From positions 2,739 through 10,804 of the forward strand of contig DHLT01000120.1 in the NCBI GenBank assembly GCA_002405405.1: a stretch of 8,066 nucleotides of DNA, in the 5' to 3' direction. The stretch comes from Ignavibacteria bacterium UBA4661 (GTDB taxonomy: Bacteria > Bacteroidota > Ignavibacteria > Kapaibacteriales > UBA4661). Position numbers and translations under genes: made by a program. Position 1 is the stretch's first letter; each line of letters starts with the position of its first letter. This document shows, piece after piece, positions 1-6,258 of the stretch. The notes beneath the pieces were generated by a model. The model saw nothing but the letters and a program-made list of their open reading frames with translations. It searched no databases and was not told where the DNA came from.

Positions 1-382
1 CAGGGTTACGCGATACCGTTTTTTGCTGAATTGCAATTGCGGGTGGAATACCGGTAATGGAATCGACTTCAGGTTTTGCCATACGTTCCAAAAACTGTCG
101 TGCATACGCGGAGAGCGATTCCATAAAACGACGTTGCCCCTCGGCATAGATGGTATCAAAGGCAAGCGAAGATTTTCCTGAACCACTGACACCTGTAATG
201 ACTACCAGTTTGTTTCGAGGGATATCGAGCGAAATATTTCGGAGATTATGAACACGTGCGCCACGCACAGCAATAACACGGCGTTGTGAGGGCAGAAGTT
301 CGGAGCGTATATCCGTATGTTCCGTCGATAGTTGTGAGATCGTCGAAGACTCTTTCTGTTTTGTTGTGCTACGTTTAGCCAT
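1..382 (-). CDS. uvrA: UvrA, excinuclease ABC subunit A (N-terminal 127 codons, runs off the left edge)
   Basis: UvrA is the ATPase that dimerises, recognises distorted DNA and loads UvrB in nucleotide excision repair in the cytoplasm. The reverse strand reads from ATG at 382 into a textbook UvrA N-terminus: [18 protein letters not shown] (residues 39-56), the Walker A segment GVSGSGKSS (64-72), then [11 protein letters not shown] (75-85) and [10 protein letters not shown] (89-98), ending in QQKTVSRNP at the window edge. E. coli UvrA begins about four residues before the IxVRGARxHNL motif; this one carries about 33 extra N-terminal residues rich in Ser, Thr and Lys. I see no closer in-frame Met, so the extension is probably real. 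No clear Shine-Dalgarno precedes the start. Only the first nucleotide-binding half is present; the zinc modules and second ATPase lie outside. It is divergent from the envelope genes and preceded by a perfect palindrome that may be its operator. Identity is very secure. Confidence 0.97.
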   Translation of the reverse strand, partial: MAKRSTTKQKESSTISQLSTEHTDIRSELLPSQRRVIAVRGARVHNLRNISLDIPRNKLVVITGVSGSGKSSLAFDTIYAEGQRRFMESLSAYARQFLERMAKPEVDSITGIPPAIAIQQKTVSRNP

Positions 383-413
383 GATGCCACAATAAAATCC
401 GCAAGAATGAAAG

Positions 414-443
414 AGTATATGCTCGTAGTGTTTCCGAGATCAG
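414..443 (-). promoter_or_regulatory. Putative uvrA promoter
   Basis: Read on the minus strand, TATACT (complement of 414-419) is a good -10 match. It lies 18 bp from CTGATC (complement of 438-443), a weak -35. Transcription would begin near 405-408, leaving a leader of roughly 25 nt before the uvrA ATG. The -35 region overlaps one half of the palindrome at 440-456, as expected for a repressor site. The -35 matches consensus at only three of six positions, so this is a suggestion rather than an identification. Confidence 0.3.
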
Positions 444-456
444 AATAGTATTCTGA
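440..456. promoter_or_regulatory. Perfect 17-bp palindrome upstream of uvrA, candidate operator
   Basis: TCAGAATAGTATTCTGA is a perfect inverted repeat with 8-bp arms around one central base. A one-base centre cannot form an RNA hairpin loop, so it is better read as a binding site for a dimeric protein on DNA. It lies 57 bp upstream of the uvrA start, over the probable -35, and about 350 bp from the outer-membrane protein gene, so uvrA is the more likely target. uvrA is SOS-controlled in many bacteria, but the sequence does not match the E. coli (CTGT-N8-ACAG) or Bacillus (GAAC-N4-GTTC) LexA boxes. The cognate regulator is unknown. Confidence 0.5.
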
Positions 457-573
457 CACGGCAATGCACATATACGCGAATCTCAAAGATACGAACCATG
501 CCGTGTTTGCTCGGAAAAAAGCAGAAGAAATGTTGAATCTTTTCTATTTTGACCTTTCAGCACATCGCCAAAT

Positions 574-582
574 TGGTACAAT
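574..582 (+). promoter_or_regulatory. Possible extended -10 promoter element for the outer-membrane protein gene
   Basis: TGGTACAAT fits the extended -10 form TGn-TAnAAT. TTGACC at 549-554 would be a fair -35, but its 22-bp spacing is too long, so only the extended -10 supports a promoter. If used, transcription would start near 589 and leave a leader of about 220 nt containing the hairpins at 655-690 and the small ORF at 723-803. Bacteroidota often use a different promoter consensus (TTTG and TAnnTTTG), for which I found no good match here. Confidence 0.15.
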
Positions 583-654
583 ATGCCACACAGATTCAAA
601 ACAATATAGATTGTCTATCATCATGCATAATCACCATTGTCATCGCACTTTTTC

Positions 655-690
655 AATATGCAATGGTTGCTAAGCATATTCGCATAGCAA
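655..690 (+). promoter_or_regulatory. Two overlapping, mutually exclusive hairpins in the leader
   Basis: AATATGC (655-661) can pair with GCATATT (674-680) around a 12-nt loop. Alternatively TTGCTAAGC (667-675) can pair with GCATAGCAA (682-690), eight pairs with one A-A mismatch and a 6-nt loop. The two structures share bases 674-675 and overlap at 674-680, so they cannot coexist. Such competing stems are typical of attenuators and switch-like leaders, but both are short and no poly-T tract follows. The 24-bp unit at 667-690 could equally be a DNA operator. Confidence 0.25.
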
Positions 691-696
691 AGTAGC

Positions 697-708
697 ACCA
701 TATGGTGT
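697..708. repeat. 12-bp perfect palindrome CACCATATGGTG
   Basis: CACCATATGGTG is a perfect two-fold symmetric site six bases after the inverted repeat ending at 690. It directly precedes the AGAGGA box at 709-714. It could be an operator half-site cluster together with the upstream repeat, or chance; no known regulator consensus is recognised. Confidence 0.3.
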
Positions 709-722
709 AGAGGAATAATTTT

Positions 723-803
723 ATGACCATATTGAAACATACAGCACATTATTGTGTTGTTACTGTAGAGACTGTTCACACGCATATATTTTCAATGGAT
801 TGA
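723..803 (+). CDS. Possible 26-residue leader peptide upstream of the outer-membrane protein gene
   Basis: A purine-rich AGAGGA at 709-714 sits eight bases before ATG 723, which opens a 26-codon frame ending at TGA 801-803, six bases before the ATG at 810. The peptide begins MTILKHTAHYCVVTVETVHT and shows no recognisable domain or clear signal sequence. Its ribosome-binding site looks better than that of the following large gene, which has none. This arrangement could allow translational coupling or leader-peptide regulation. It is equally compatible with chance, because short ORFs are common and nothing about the peptide itself argues for function. Confidence 0.2.
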   Translation: MTILKHTAHYCVVTVETVHTHIFSMD

Positions 804-809
804 ATACTC

Positions 810-2837
810 ATGTTTTGTGATATCATGATGCAAATAAAACATGCAAGGCACACCATCATGTGCGGTGGAGTGTCCTTGGCTGTCCTATTGGTAAGCGTGG
901 TAACAGTCGCCATTGCCCGAAAACCGGATTCATTACAGCGTTCAGGATCATTCGGTCTTATTGCCGGAGGGCAATATTTTAGGCATTCAGGAGCATTTCC
1001 TGTGTCGGATATTGATACTTGTGGCATCTATATGCCGGCGCGTCCTCTCGCAAGCTATTTAGTAGGGCTAACATACGATATGCCTATGCTGAGCTTTGCC
1101 GATATATCTGCTCGTTTGCTTTACCAACGGATGATCGGCTCTTTTACGGCTCAATCTTGTTGTACGGAAGTCTTCGATGCACGCAATCAGCAATATGTAC
1201 CATTTACGCGGGAGTTTGAGTATCGTCCTGATATTCGTTCTTTGGTTGTTGATGTGGGCGTGCAACTTTTTCCGATTCCTTCGTTGCCATTCTATGTTCG
1301 TATGGCAGGTAATGTTACCCTGCCAATCTTTGGAGCAACCGTAACACAACGCGAACGGATTGTATCGCCTGATTTCGTTCGTTTTGATAATAATTCGACC
1401 GAACGCATAACTGCAATAGGTGAATTGTCAGGACTGGAAGCTGTATGGGGTGCAAATGCAGGTTTGGGCGTCCACATTCCTTTGTCCTCATCGGTTGATG
1501 TCTATCCTGAAATTAGCTATCAACGTCATTTCACGACAATTGATCCGATACGCAATTGGCAGACGGAGTCTGTGCGCCTATTGTTCGGTATTCGCTATCA
1601 TGATCGTGACTCCGTCATCAAGCAGGAAGAGCCGCGTGTATTGCCTGTGAAACAAGAAATACCAACGACTGCTACGATTGTGCATCGTCCTGTACTTTCG
1701 CTACAAGCCCAACCGCCACTGGTACTCCGCCAAACCGTTGTTACACAAACCTATCCGTTGTTACCCTATATCTTTTTTGATAGTGCTTCGACAATATTAC
1801 GTTCCGTGTATCGTACACAGAGCTATGCGCCCACTTTTACAGAAAAAGAACTTTCCAAAGAAACCCTCGATATCTACTATTCGTTGTTGCCGATTATTGC
1901 ACAACGACTTCTCCGTAATCCTGCGGCAGTGCTTACGATTATCGGAACATCGGATTCTAAAGAAGCACCTACAGAAGCCGAACGTCTTATGCTTGCTCGC
2001 CAACGAGCTGATGTTGTGACCGCAATGTTGAGTTCTATCGGCAACATACCACGCCAGCGGATTGTAACAACTGTGCAGGCAATGCCCACCGTTGCTTCAT
2101 CTGAACGTATTCCGGAAGGTGTGGAGGAAAATCGTCGTGTTGAAATTGTTGCTTCTCATCCTGATATTCTTGCGCCGGTGGTGCATTCACGTTTTTGGGA
2201 ATATGTCTTCGACGAAAAAAGTAGTATGGTCAGTATGCAAAGTAATGACACTAGTGCGGCATGGACATTATCTGTTATGTATCGGCAGACACTGCTCAAA
2301 GCATGGAGTGGTAAAGGACAATTACCGTCGTCGTATAAGATTGCTTTGGATTCTTTACCATTCAAAAAAATTAGTTCCCTTATCGCTAAAGATGATTCAT
2401 TGACCATTGCTGTTCGCATGCAAACCCAATCGGGTGGCATACTCGAACAAACAGTCCGTCAGCCCTTTCATGTTATTGCCGATAATATCGAAATCAGTCG
2501 CTTGAGTTTAATTGTCTTCGATTTCGACAAAGCCGATATTTCATCCGCCAATAAAACAATGATGCAGTCTTTCGTCCGTGAGGCACTCCAACCAACATCT
2601 GAGTCAGTGATTACGGGTACTACAGACCGTGTCGGTGAAGAGCAGTACAATATGCAATTGTCGCAGGCGCGTGCCGATGCCGTTAAAAAATACTTATTGG
2701 CATTACAACCACAAGCAACCATTCTTTCTTGTAAAGGATTAGGTGAATCATCCTTGCTCTTCTCCAATGAAGTTCCCGAAGGACGGTTTTACTGTCGAAC
2801 GGTTTCAATTATTGTTAAAACACCGATTCGACCCTGA
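810..2837 (+). CDS. Outer-membrane beta-barrel protein with tandem OmpA-like peptidoglycan-binding modules
   Basis: A 675-residue exported protein. A hydrophobic signal (about residues 18-36, probable cleavage after A34-I-A36) is followed by a beta-strand-rich region (about 45-262, alternating aromatic and small residues) resembling an outer-membrane barrel. A first OmpA-like module spans about 315-450, with FFDSAS, Asp382, Arg399 in ARQRADVV, and NRRVEIV at 441-447. A beta-sandwich linker (about 458-556) with a W-x-L-x-V start and GKGQLPSSYK resembles FlgD-type Ig domains. A second OmpA module (565-670) has FDFDKADI, TGTTD (Asp606) and LSQARADAV (Arg621). In OmpA the equivalent Asp and Arg bind the diaminopimelate of peptidoglycan, so both modules should bind the wall. 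The second lacks the usual NRRVEI ending (CRTVSI instead). ATG at 825 or 828 would shorten the pre-signal segment; none has a Shine-Dalgarno. It probably tethers the outer membrane to the wall and leads the envelope gene run. Exact role unknown. Confidence 0.88.
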   Translation: MFCDIMMQIKHARHTIMCGGVSLAVLLVSVVTVAIARKPDSLQRSGSFGLIAGGQYFRHSGAFPVSDIDTCGIYMPARPLASYLVGLTYDMPMLSFADISARLLYQRMIGSFTAQSCCTEVFDARNQQYVPFTREFEYRPDIRSLVVDVGVQLFPIPSLPFYVRMAGNVTLPIFGATVTQRERIVSPDFVRFDNNSTERITAIGELSGLEAVWGANAGLGVHIPLSSSVDVYPEISYQRHFTTIDPIRNWQTESVRLLFGIRYHDRDSVIKQEEPRVLPVKQEIPTTATIVHRPVLSLQAQPPLVLRQTVVTQTYPLLPYIFFDSASTILRSVYRTQSYAPTFTEKELSKETLDIYYSLLPIIAQRLLRNPAAVLTIIGTSDSKEAPTEAERLMLARQRADVVTAMLSSIGNIPRQRIVTTVQAMPTVASSERIPEGVEENRRVEIVASHPDILAPVVHSRFWEYVFDEKSSMVSMQSNDTSAAWTLSVMYRQTLLKAWSGKGQLPSSYKIALDSLPFKKISSLIAKDDSLTIAVRMQTQSGGILEQTVRQPFHVIADNIEISRLSLIVFDFDKADISSANKTMMQSFVREALQPTSESVITGTTDRVGEEQYNMQLSQARADAVKKYLLALQPQATILSCKGLGESSLLFSNEVPEGRFYCRTVSIIVKTPIRP

Positions 2838-2910
2838 TATGATGCAATGTTCTACTACACATAACACATGAATAATTCTTTGATTTGATTCCTCTTTTCA
2901 CTGTTTGTAC

Positions 2911-2914
2911 GAGG
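2911..2914 (+). promoter_or_regulatory. Shine-Dalgarno GAGG that fixes the DUF1800 start at 2921
   Basis: GAGG lies six bases before ATG 2921. An in-frame TTG at 2885 would add 12 residues but has no ribosome-binding sequence before it, so the ATG is preferred. The rest of the 83-bp gap (2838-2920) shows no convincing terminator hairpin or promoter, which fits read-through from the preceding gene. Confidence 0.55.
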
Positions 2915-2920
2915 TTTAGC

Positions 2921-4528
2921 ATGGCAGAACAATACTATACTCGACGAGAAGCACTACAGTTCTTTACAACACAGAGAACAGTGCACGATGATGGCAATAC
3001 CGGGATGGTTGCATCTTCCGGGGCAGTGCGTAAAGAAACGATAACAGCGGGTCTTGAGCCATACACACAGCCCCTCGATATGCAACGAGCTTTGCATTTG
3101 CTTCGGAGAATTTCTTTTGCACCAACATATGCTCAGGCAAGTGCTTTGGTTGGGCGTACTGCTGATCAGGCTGTTGAACAATTACTGGGTACCGGCACAG
3201 AGCCAGCACCATCTGCTCCGGGAGCATGGATAACACAGGGATACGAAAACCCTGAGAATGCTGATCGCCAAACAGGTGATGCTATTCGTGGTACATGGCG
3301 CTCGCAGTTTGCACAGTTGCAGGCATGGTGGGTGAGTCTTATGGCGAATGAAACAAGCCCGGCTATTGAAAAACTTACACTCTTTTGGAGCGGACATTTT
3401 ACATCCGAATTTGCGTTTGATGATGTCTATAACCCACCACAAATGTTGTATTTGCAGAATGCCATTCTTCGTAAAGATCGGTTAGGTGATATGCGCCAAT
3501 TAGTCGAGGATATCACGGTCGATGGTGCCATGTTGAATTATCTCGGCGGCAATTTGAATGTTGCAGGACGACCCAATGAAAACTATGCTCGTGAGTTGAT
3601 GGAACTCTTCACCACCGGCATCGGCGCATATACCGAAGAGGACGTCAAAGAAGCCGCTCGTGTACTGACGGGCTGGAAGGTAGGCATGTTTAGCGATGCA
3701 CCTGCGCCCAATGGCATCTACCAGCCATACTTTGTACCAAGTCAGCACGATGTGCGATCAAAAACGATTCTTGGTGTAACGATTCCTGCTCGCGATCAGC
3801 AATCCAATACGGAAGCATTAGTGCGTAGAGAAGAAGTTCGCAGTTTGATTGATATTATCTTCGAGCAACGAAGTTCTGCCGTTGGAAAATTTATCGCTGA
3901 AAAACTGTATCGCTTTTTTGTGTATTCCAATCCAAATGTGCAAGACCAACAGTTCATCGGTCAGCTTTCCGCGCTTTTTCGTCAGTCGAATTGGCAAATA
4001 CGCCCCGTGCTGGCGGCTATGTTAAAGAGTGCTCATTTCTTTGATACAGCTAATATCGGTGTTCAAATCAAGACACCTGCTGAGTTTGTGCTGGGACTTG
4101 CTCGCCAATTGAATCTCCGCAGTAGTGCAACGGCAGGTGCAATGCGTTCGTTTGAGCAAGATCTTATCGAGCCACCAAATGTAGCCGGCTGGCCCGGCTA
4201 TCGAGAATGGATCAGTACCAAAACATATCCACTCCGCTTGCAATATGCGCAAGGATTAGTCAATGCAATGAGTAATCAACAAGCATTGGCATTTGCACAA
4301 CAATTTCCTGTATTTCGTAATGCTGATCAGTTGGTAACAGCTATCGAACAGCACCTTTTGCCTCGCCCTATCGCTGCGACACGCCATCAGCGATATGTTG
4401 CAGCATTACTGCAGGGAACATTTGACTATGAATGGCCGACGATCAGTCTTGATGCTAATGCCGCAGGACCTCGTATCAAAGCACTTCTTTTGTTGATACT
4501 TCGCGCACCGGACATGCACCTGTGCTAA
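2921..4528 (+). CDS. DUF1800 family protein
   Basis: A 535-residue protein matching the DUF1800 family over nearly its full length; the biochemical function of the family is unknown. Family landmarks in order (numbering from ATG 2921): LLRRISFAPT (about 60-69), LFWSGHFTS (154-162, the usual FWHxHF-like block), RPNENYARELMELFTTG (217-233), AARVLTGWKV (245-254), a KTPAEFVLGLAR block (384-395) and EPPNVAGWPGYREW (417-430). It ends LLLLILRAPDMHLC, close to the usual family ending. No signal peptide is visible. The N-terminus has a TRREALQFF stretch that recalls a twin-arginine motif but lacks a following hydrophobic core. DUF1800 genes commonly sit directly before DUF1501 genes, as here with a 70-bp gap, which suggests a joint role, but how they cooperate is not known. 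Family assignment is secure; cellular location is uncertain. Confidence 0.93.
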   Translation: MAEQYYTRREALQFFTTQRTVHDDGNTGMVASSGAVRKETITAGLEPYTQPLDMQRALHLLRRISFAPTYAQASALVGRTADQAVEQLLGTGTEPAPSAPGAWITQGYENPENADRQTGDAIRGTWRSQFAQLQAWWVSLMANETSPAIEKLTLFWSGHFTSEFAFDDVYNPPQMLYLQNAILRKDRLGDMRQLVEDITVDGAMLNYLGGNLNVAGRPNENYARELMELFTTGIGAYTEEDVKEAARVLTGWKVGMFSDAPAPNGIYQPYFVPSQHDVRSKTILGVTIPARDQQSNTEALVRREEVRSLIDIIFEQRSSAVGKFIAEKLYRFFVYSNPNVQDQQFIGQLSALFRQSNWQIRPVLAAMLKSAHFFDTANIGVQIKTPAEFVLGLARQLNLRSSATAGAMRSFEQDLIEPPNVAGWPGYREWISTKTYPLRLQYAQGLVNAMSNQQALAFAQQFPVFRNADQLVTAIEQHLLPRPIAATRHQRYVAALLQGTFDYEWPTISLDANAAGPRIKALLLLILRAPDMHLC

Positions 4529-4598
4529 CACTGCTTATCGCGAACGGTTTATTTTTTGTTAGTGCTCTTTTTCCTTCTTCGACTATTCCTTTAGTATC

Positions 4599-6206
4599 AT
4601 GATGAAACGCAGAGATTTTCTTCGCCGTACAGGCATTGCAACCGCAGGTGTTGCTTTACCGCAATTGGTTCCCGGTATGCCATTATATGCTTCTTCGCCG
4701 ACCGACAAACTTGGTCGTGAAATACAACAAACCGGTGGTGATAACATTCTTATTGTTGTCCAGCTTTTTGGTGGAAATGATGGTTTGAATACGATTATAC
4801 CCGTACAGGATAGCAACTATTATCGTTTACGTCCGAATCTTGCTATCAACCAAAATGAAGCCGTGCGTGTTTTAACCTCCAATACTTTTATGCACCCTGC
4901 ACTCGCCGATACAAGTATTCCTGATCGTGGGTTACAGGGGTTGATGGAACAAGGACGATTGGCGATCATTCAAAATGTCGGTTATGAAAATCCGAATCTT
5001 TCGCACTTTCGATCAACGGATATTTGGTTGAGCGGTTTTAATTCATCGAATCCAGATGATCGGCTTACAAGTGGGTGGCTTGGTAGAAATTTTGCCCGCA
5101 CTGTCTCAGGCAATGACCCCAATACGATTCCTGATTATCCACTCTGTGTGCAAATTGGTGGAACACTATCGATGATGTTTCGGAGTGATCGCGGCGATAT
5201 GGGTATTGCTCTCGATGATCCTGCAACATTTTTTCAGCTCGGACGCGGGATCAATTCGGACGATGTATCGCCGAATGATGGATCAACTTTTGCACAAGAA
5301 TTTGACTACATCAAAGCCCTAGCAGTGAAATCAGATCGCTATTCTCAACAAGTGAAAGATGCTTTTGATCGTGGTCGTAATACGGTCGATAACTATGCTG
5401 ATGGCTTTGCACAACAACTGCGCTTGGTAGCTCGACTTATTTCCGGTGGCTTGCAGACAAAAGTCTATATGGTGTACATGGGTGGTTTTGATACGCATAT
5501 TTCACAACAAGCACGGCTATCGCAAGGACAGTTTTCAGGGTTACATCCACGATTACTCCGTGATTTGAGTATGGGTATTACACAGTTTATGAAAGATGCC
5601 ATACAGCAACGATTTGCTGATCGGGTGGTGGGCATGACGATTTCTGAATTTGGTCGCCGACCTGAAGAAAATGGCAGTCGTGGCACCGATCATGGAGCCG
5701 CATCGGTACAGTTTGTTTTTGGTAATAATGTTCGTGGCGGTGTATATGGGCAGAACCCGAATCTTGCTGATTTGAATGCCAACGGCGATGTCAAGTATGA
5801 GTTCGATTATCGTAGGATCTATGCAGAAATGTTACGAACATGGTTAGGAGCCTCAGCAACTGATGTGCAAGACATTTTGCAAGCACGGATTAATCCACTG
5901 CCCTTGCTCAATGCGCGTGCAGTATCTGTACGCTCTCCACTCGATACGACCATGTCGGAGATACTCATATCACCCCAACCAACATCGGGACCCGCAATGG
6001 TACAATTCGCGCTTCGTGAGTCTGCACGTGTCGAGATTGTTTTATATGACCTCCGTGGTATCGGTACAGTGTTGGTAGGTGCACAGATGCTCTCTGCCGG
6101 TGTACAAAGAATTGCTATTTCATCAGCGATTGCATCGGGACAGTATATGCTTGGTGTTGTTATCAATGGTACACCACATGTTCAGCCCTTTGTTGTTGTT
6201 CGATAA
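4599..6206 (+). CDS. DUF1501 family protein with Tat signal and C-terminal T9SS-like sorting domain
   Basis: A 535-residue protein. MMKRRDFLRRTG is a near-ideal twin-arginine motif followed by a hydrophobic stretch (11-24) and probable cleavage near Ala31, so it should be exported folded by Tat. DUF1501 belongs to the alkaline-phosphatase-like fold group, and its landmarks are present: GGNDGLNTI (58-66), HFRSTDIWLSG (136-146), GGFDTH (295-300), SEFGRR (349-354) and GTDHG (362-366). The Asp and His residues in these blocks are plausible metal ligands, but no substrate can be named. Residues about 455-535 form a separate beta-rich tail (ARVEIVLYDLRG, then SAGVQRIAI, then ASGQYMLGV, ending FVVVR) typical of T9SS type A sorting domains. 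Final placement would then be the cell surface or medium. ATG at 4602 is an equal alternative start; no Shine-Dalgarno is visible. The 52 bp after the stop has a T8 run but no stem. Confidence 0.93.
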   Translation: MMKRRDFLRRTGIATAGVALPQLVPGMPLYASSPTDKLGREIQQTGGDNILIVVQLFGGNDGLNTIIPVQDSNYYRLRPNLAINQNEAVRVLTSNTFMHPALADTSIPDRGLQGLMEQGRLAIIQNVGYENPNLSHFRSTDIWLSGFNSSNPDDRLTSGWLGRNFARTVSGNDPNTIPDYPLCVQIGGTLSMMFRSDRGDMGIALDDPATFFQLGRGINSDDVSPNDGSTFAQEFDYIKALAVKSDRYSQQVKDAFDRGRNTVDNYADGFAQQLRLVARLISGGLQTKVYMVYMGGFDTHISQQARLSQGQFSGLHPRLLRDLSMGITQFMKDAIQQRFADRVVGMTISEFGRRPEENGSRGTDHGAASVQFVFGNNVRGGVYGQNPNLADLNANGDVKYEFDYRRIYAEMLRTWLGASATDVQDILQARINPLPLLNARAVSVRSPLDTTMSEILISPQPTSGPAMVQFALRESARVEIVLYDLRGIGTVLVGAQMLSAGVQRIAISSAIASGQYMLGVVINGTPHVQPFVVVR

Positions 6207-6258
6207 ATTTTTTTTGATATCTCTTCTTCGATCATTGTTTTCTCTGCGCATAATCTTC

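Larger units (their letters stand above)
383..809. other. Divergent intergenic region between uvrA and the outer-membrane protein gene
   Basis: This 427-bp stretch separates the two diverging transcription units and contains no convincing full gene. Its uvrA-proximal part holds a perfect 17-bp palindrome (440-456) over a possible promoter. The middle (about 460-650) shows only weak signals, such as a short inverted repeat ACAAT/ATTGT at 601-614 and an extended -10-like element near 574-582. The part nearest the outer-membrane protein gene is richer: overlapping inverted repeats at 655-690, a 12-bp palindrome at 697-708, and an AGAGGA box followed by a 26-codon ORF. An open frame at 464-673 has an unconvincing composition (many His and Cys, no domain pattern) and I do not call it a gene. 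Confidence 0.75.

Noticed and set aside
440..456. Palindrome as a Fur/PerR/Zur-type box or a transcription terminator
   Set aside because: The Fur-family boxes are 7-1-7 with AATnATT at the centre, whereas here the centre is AATAGTATT; a one-base loop also rules out a hairpin terminator.
202..486. 94-codon minus-strand frame overlapping the uvrA start
   Set aside because: It lies in a different frame from the unmistakable UvrA reading and has no family resemblance; it is a shadow frame.
464..673. 69-codon + strand open frame in the intergenic region
   Set aside because: It has no Shine-Dalgarno, overlaps the palindrome/hairpin-rich DNA, and its His- and Cys-rich composition shows no domain or signal pattern.
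785..790. TATATT as the -10 of the outer-membrane protein gene
   Set aside because: The nearest TTG-type -35 (TTGTTA at 757-762) is 22 bp away and the start would leave almost no leader; too weak to call.
4529..4598. Terminator or promoter between the DUF1800 and DUF1501 genes
   Set aside because: The 70-bp gap is pyrimidine-rich with short T runs but has no stem of useful length and no good -35/-10 pair.
5819..6166. 115-codon minus-strand frame
   Set aside because: It is antisense to the 3' part of the DUF1501 gene, including the sorting-like tail, and has no recognisable features.
6204..6216. T-rich run just after the DUF1501 stop as an intrinsic terminator
   Set aside because: There is an eight-T run but no GC-rich inverted repeat directly before it, so the key hairpin is missing.
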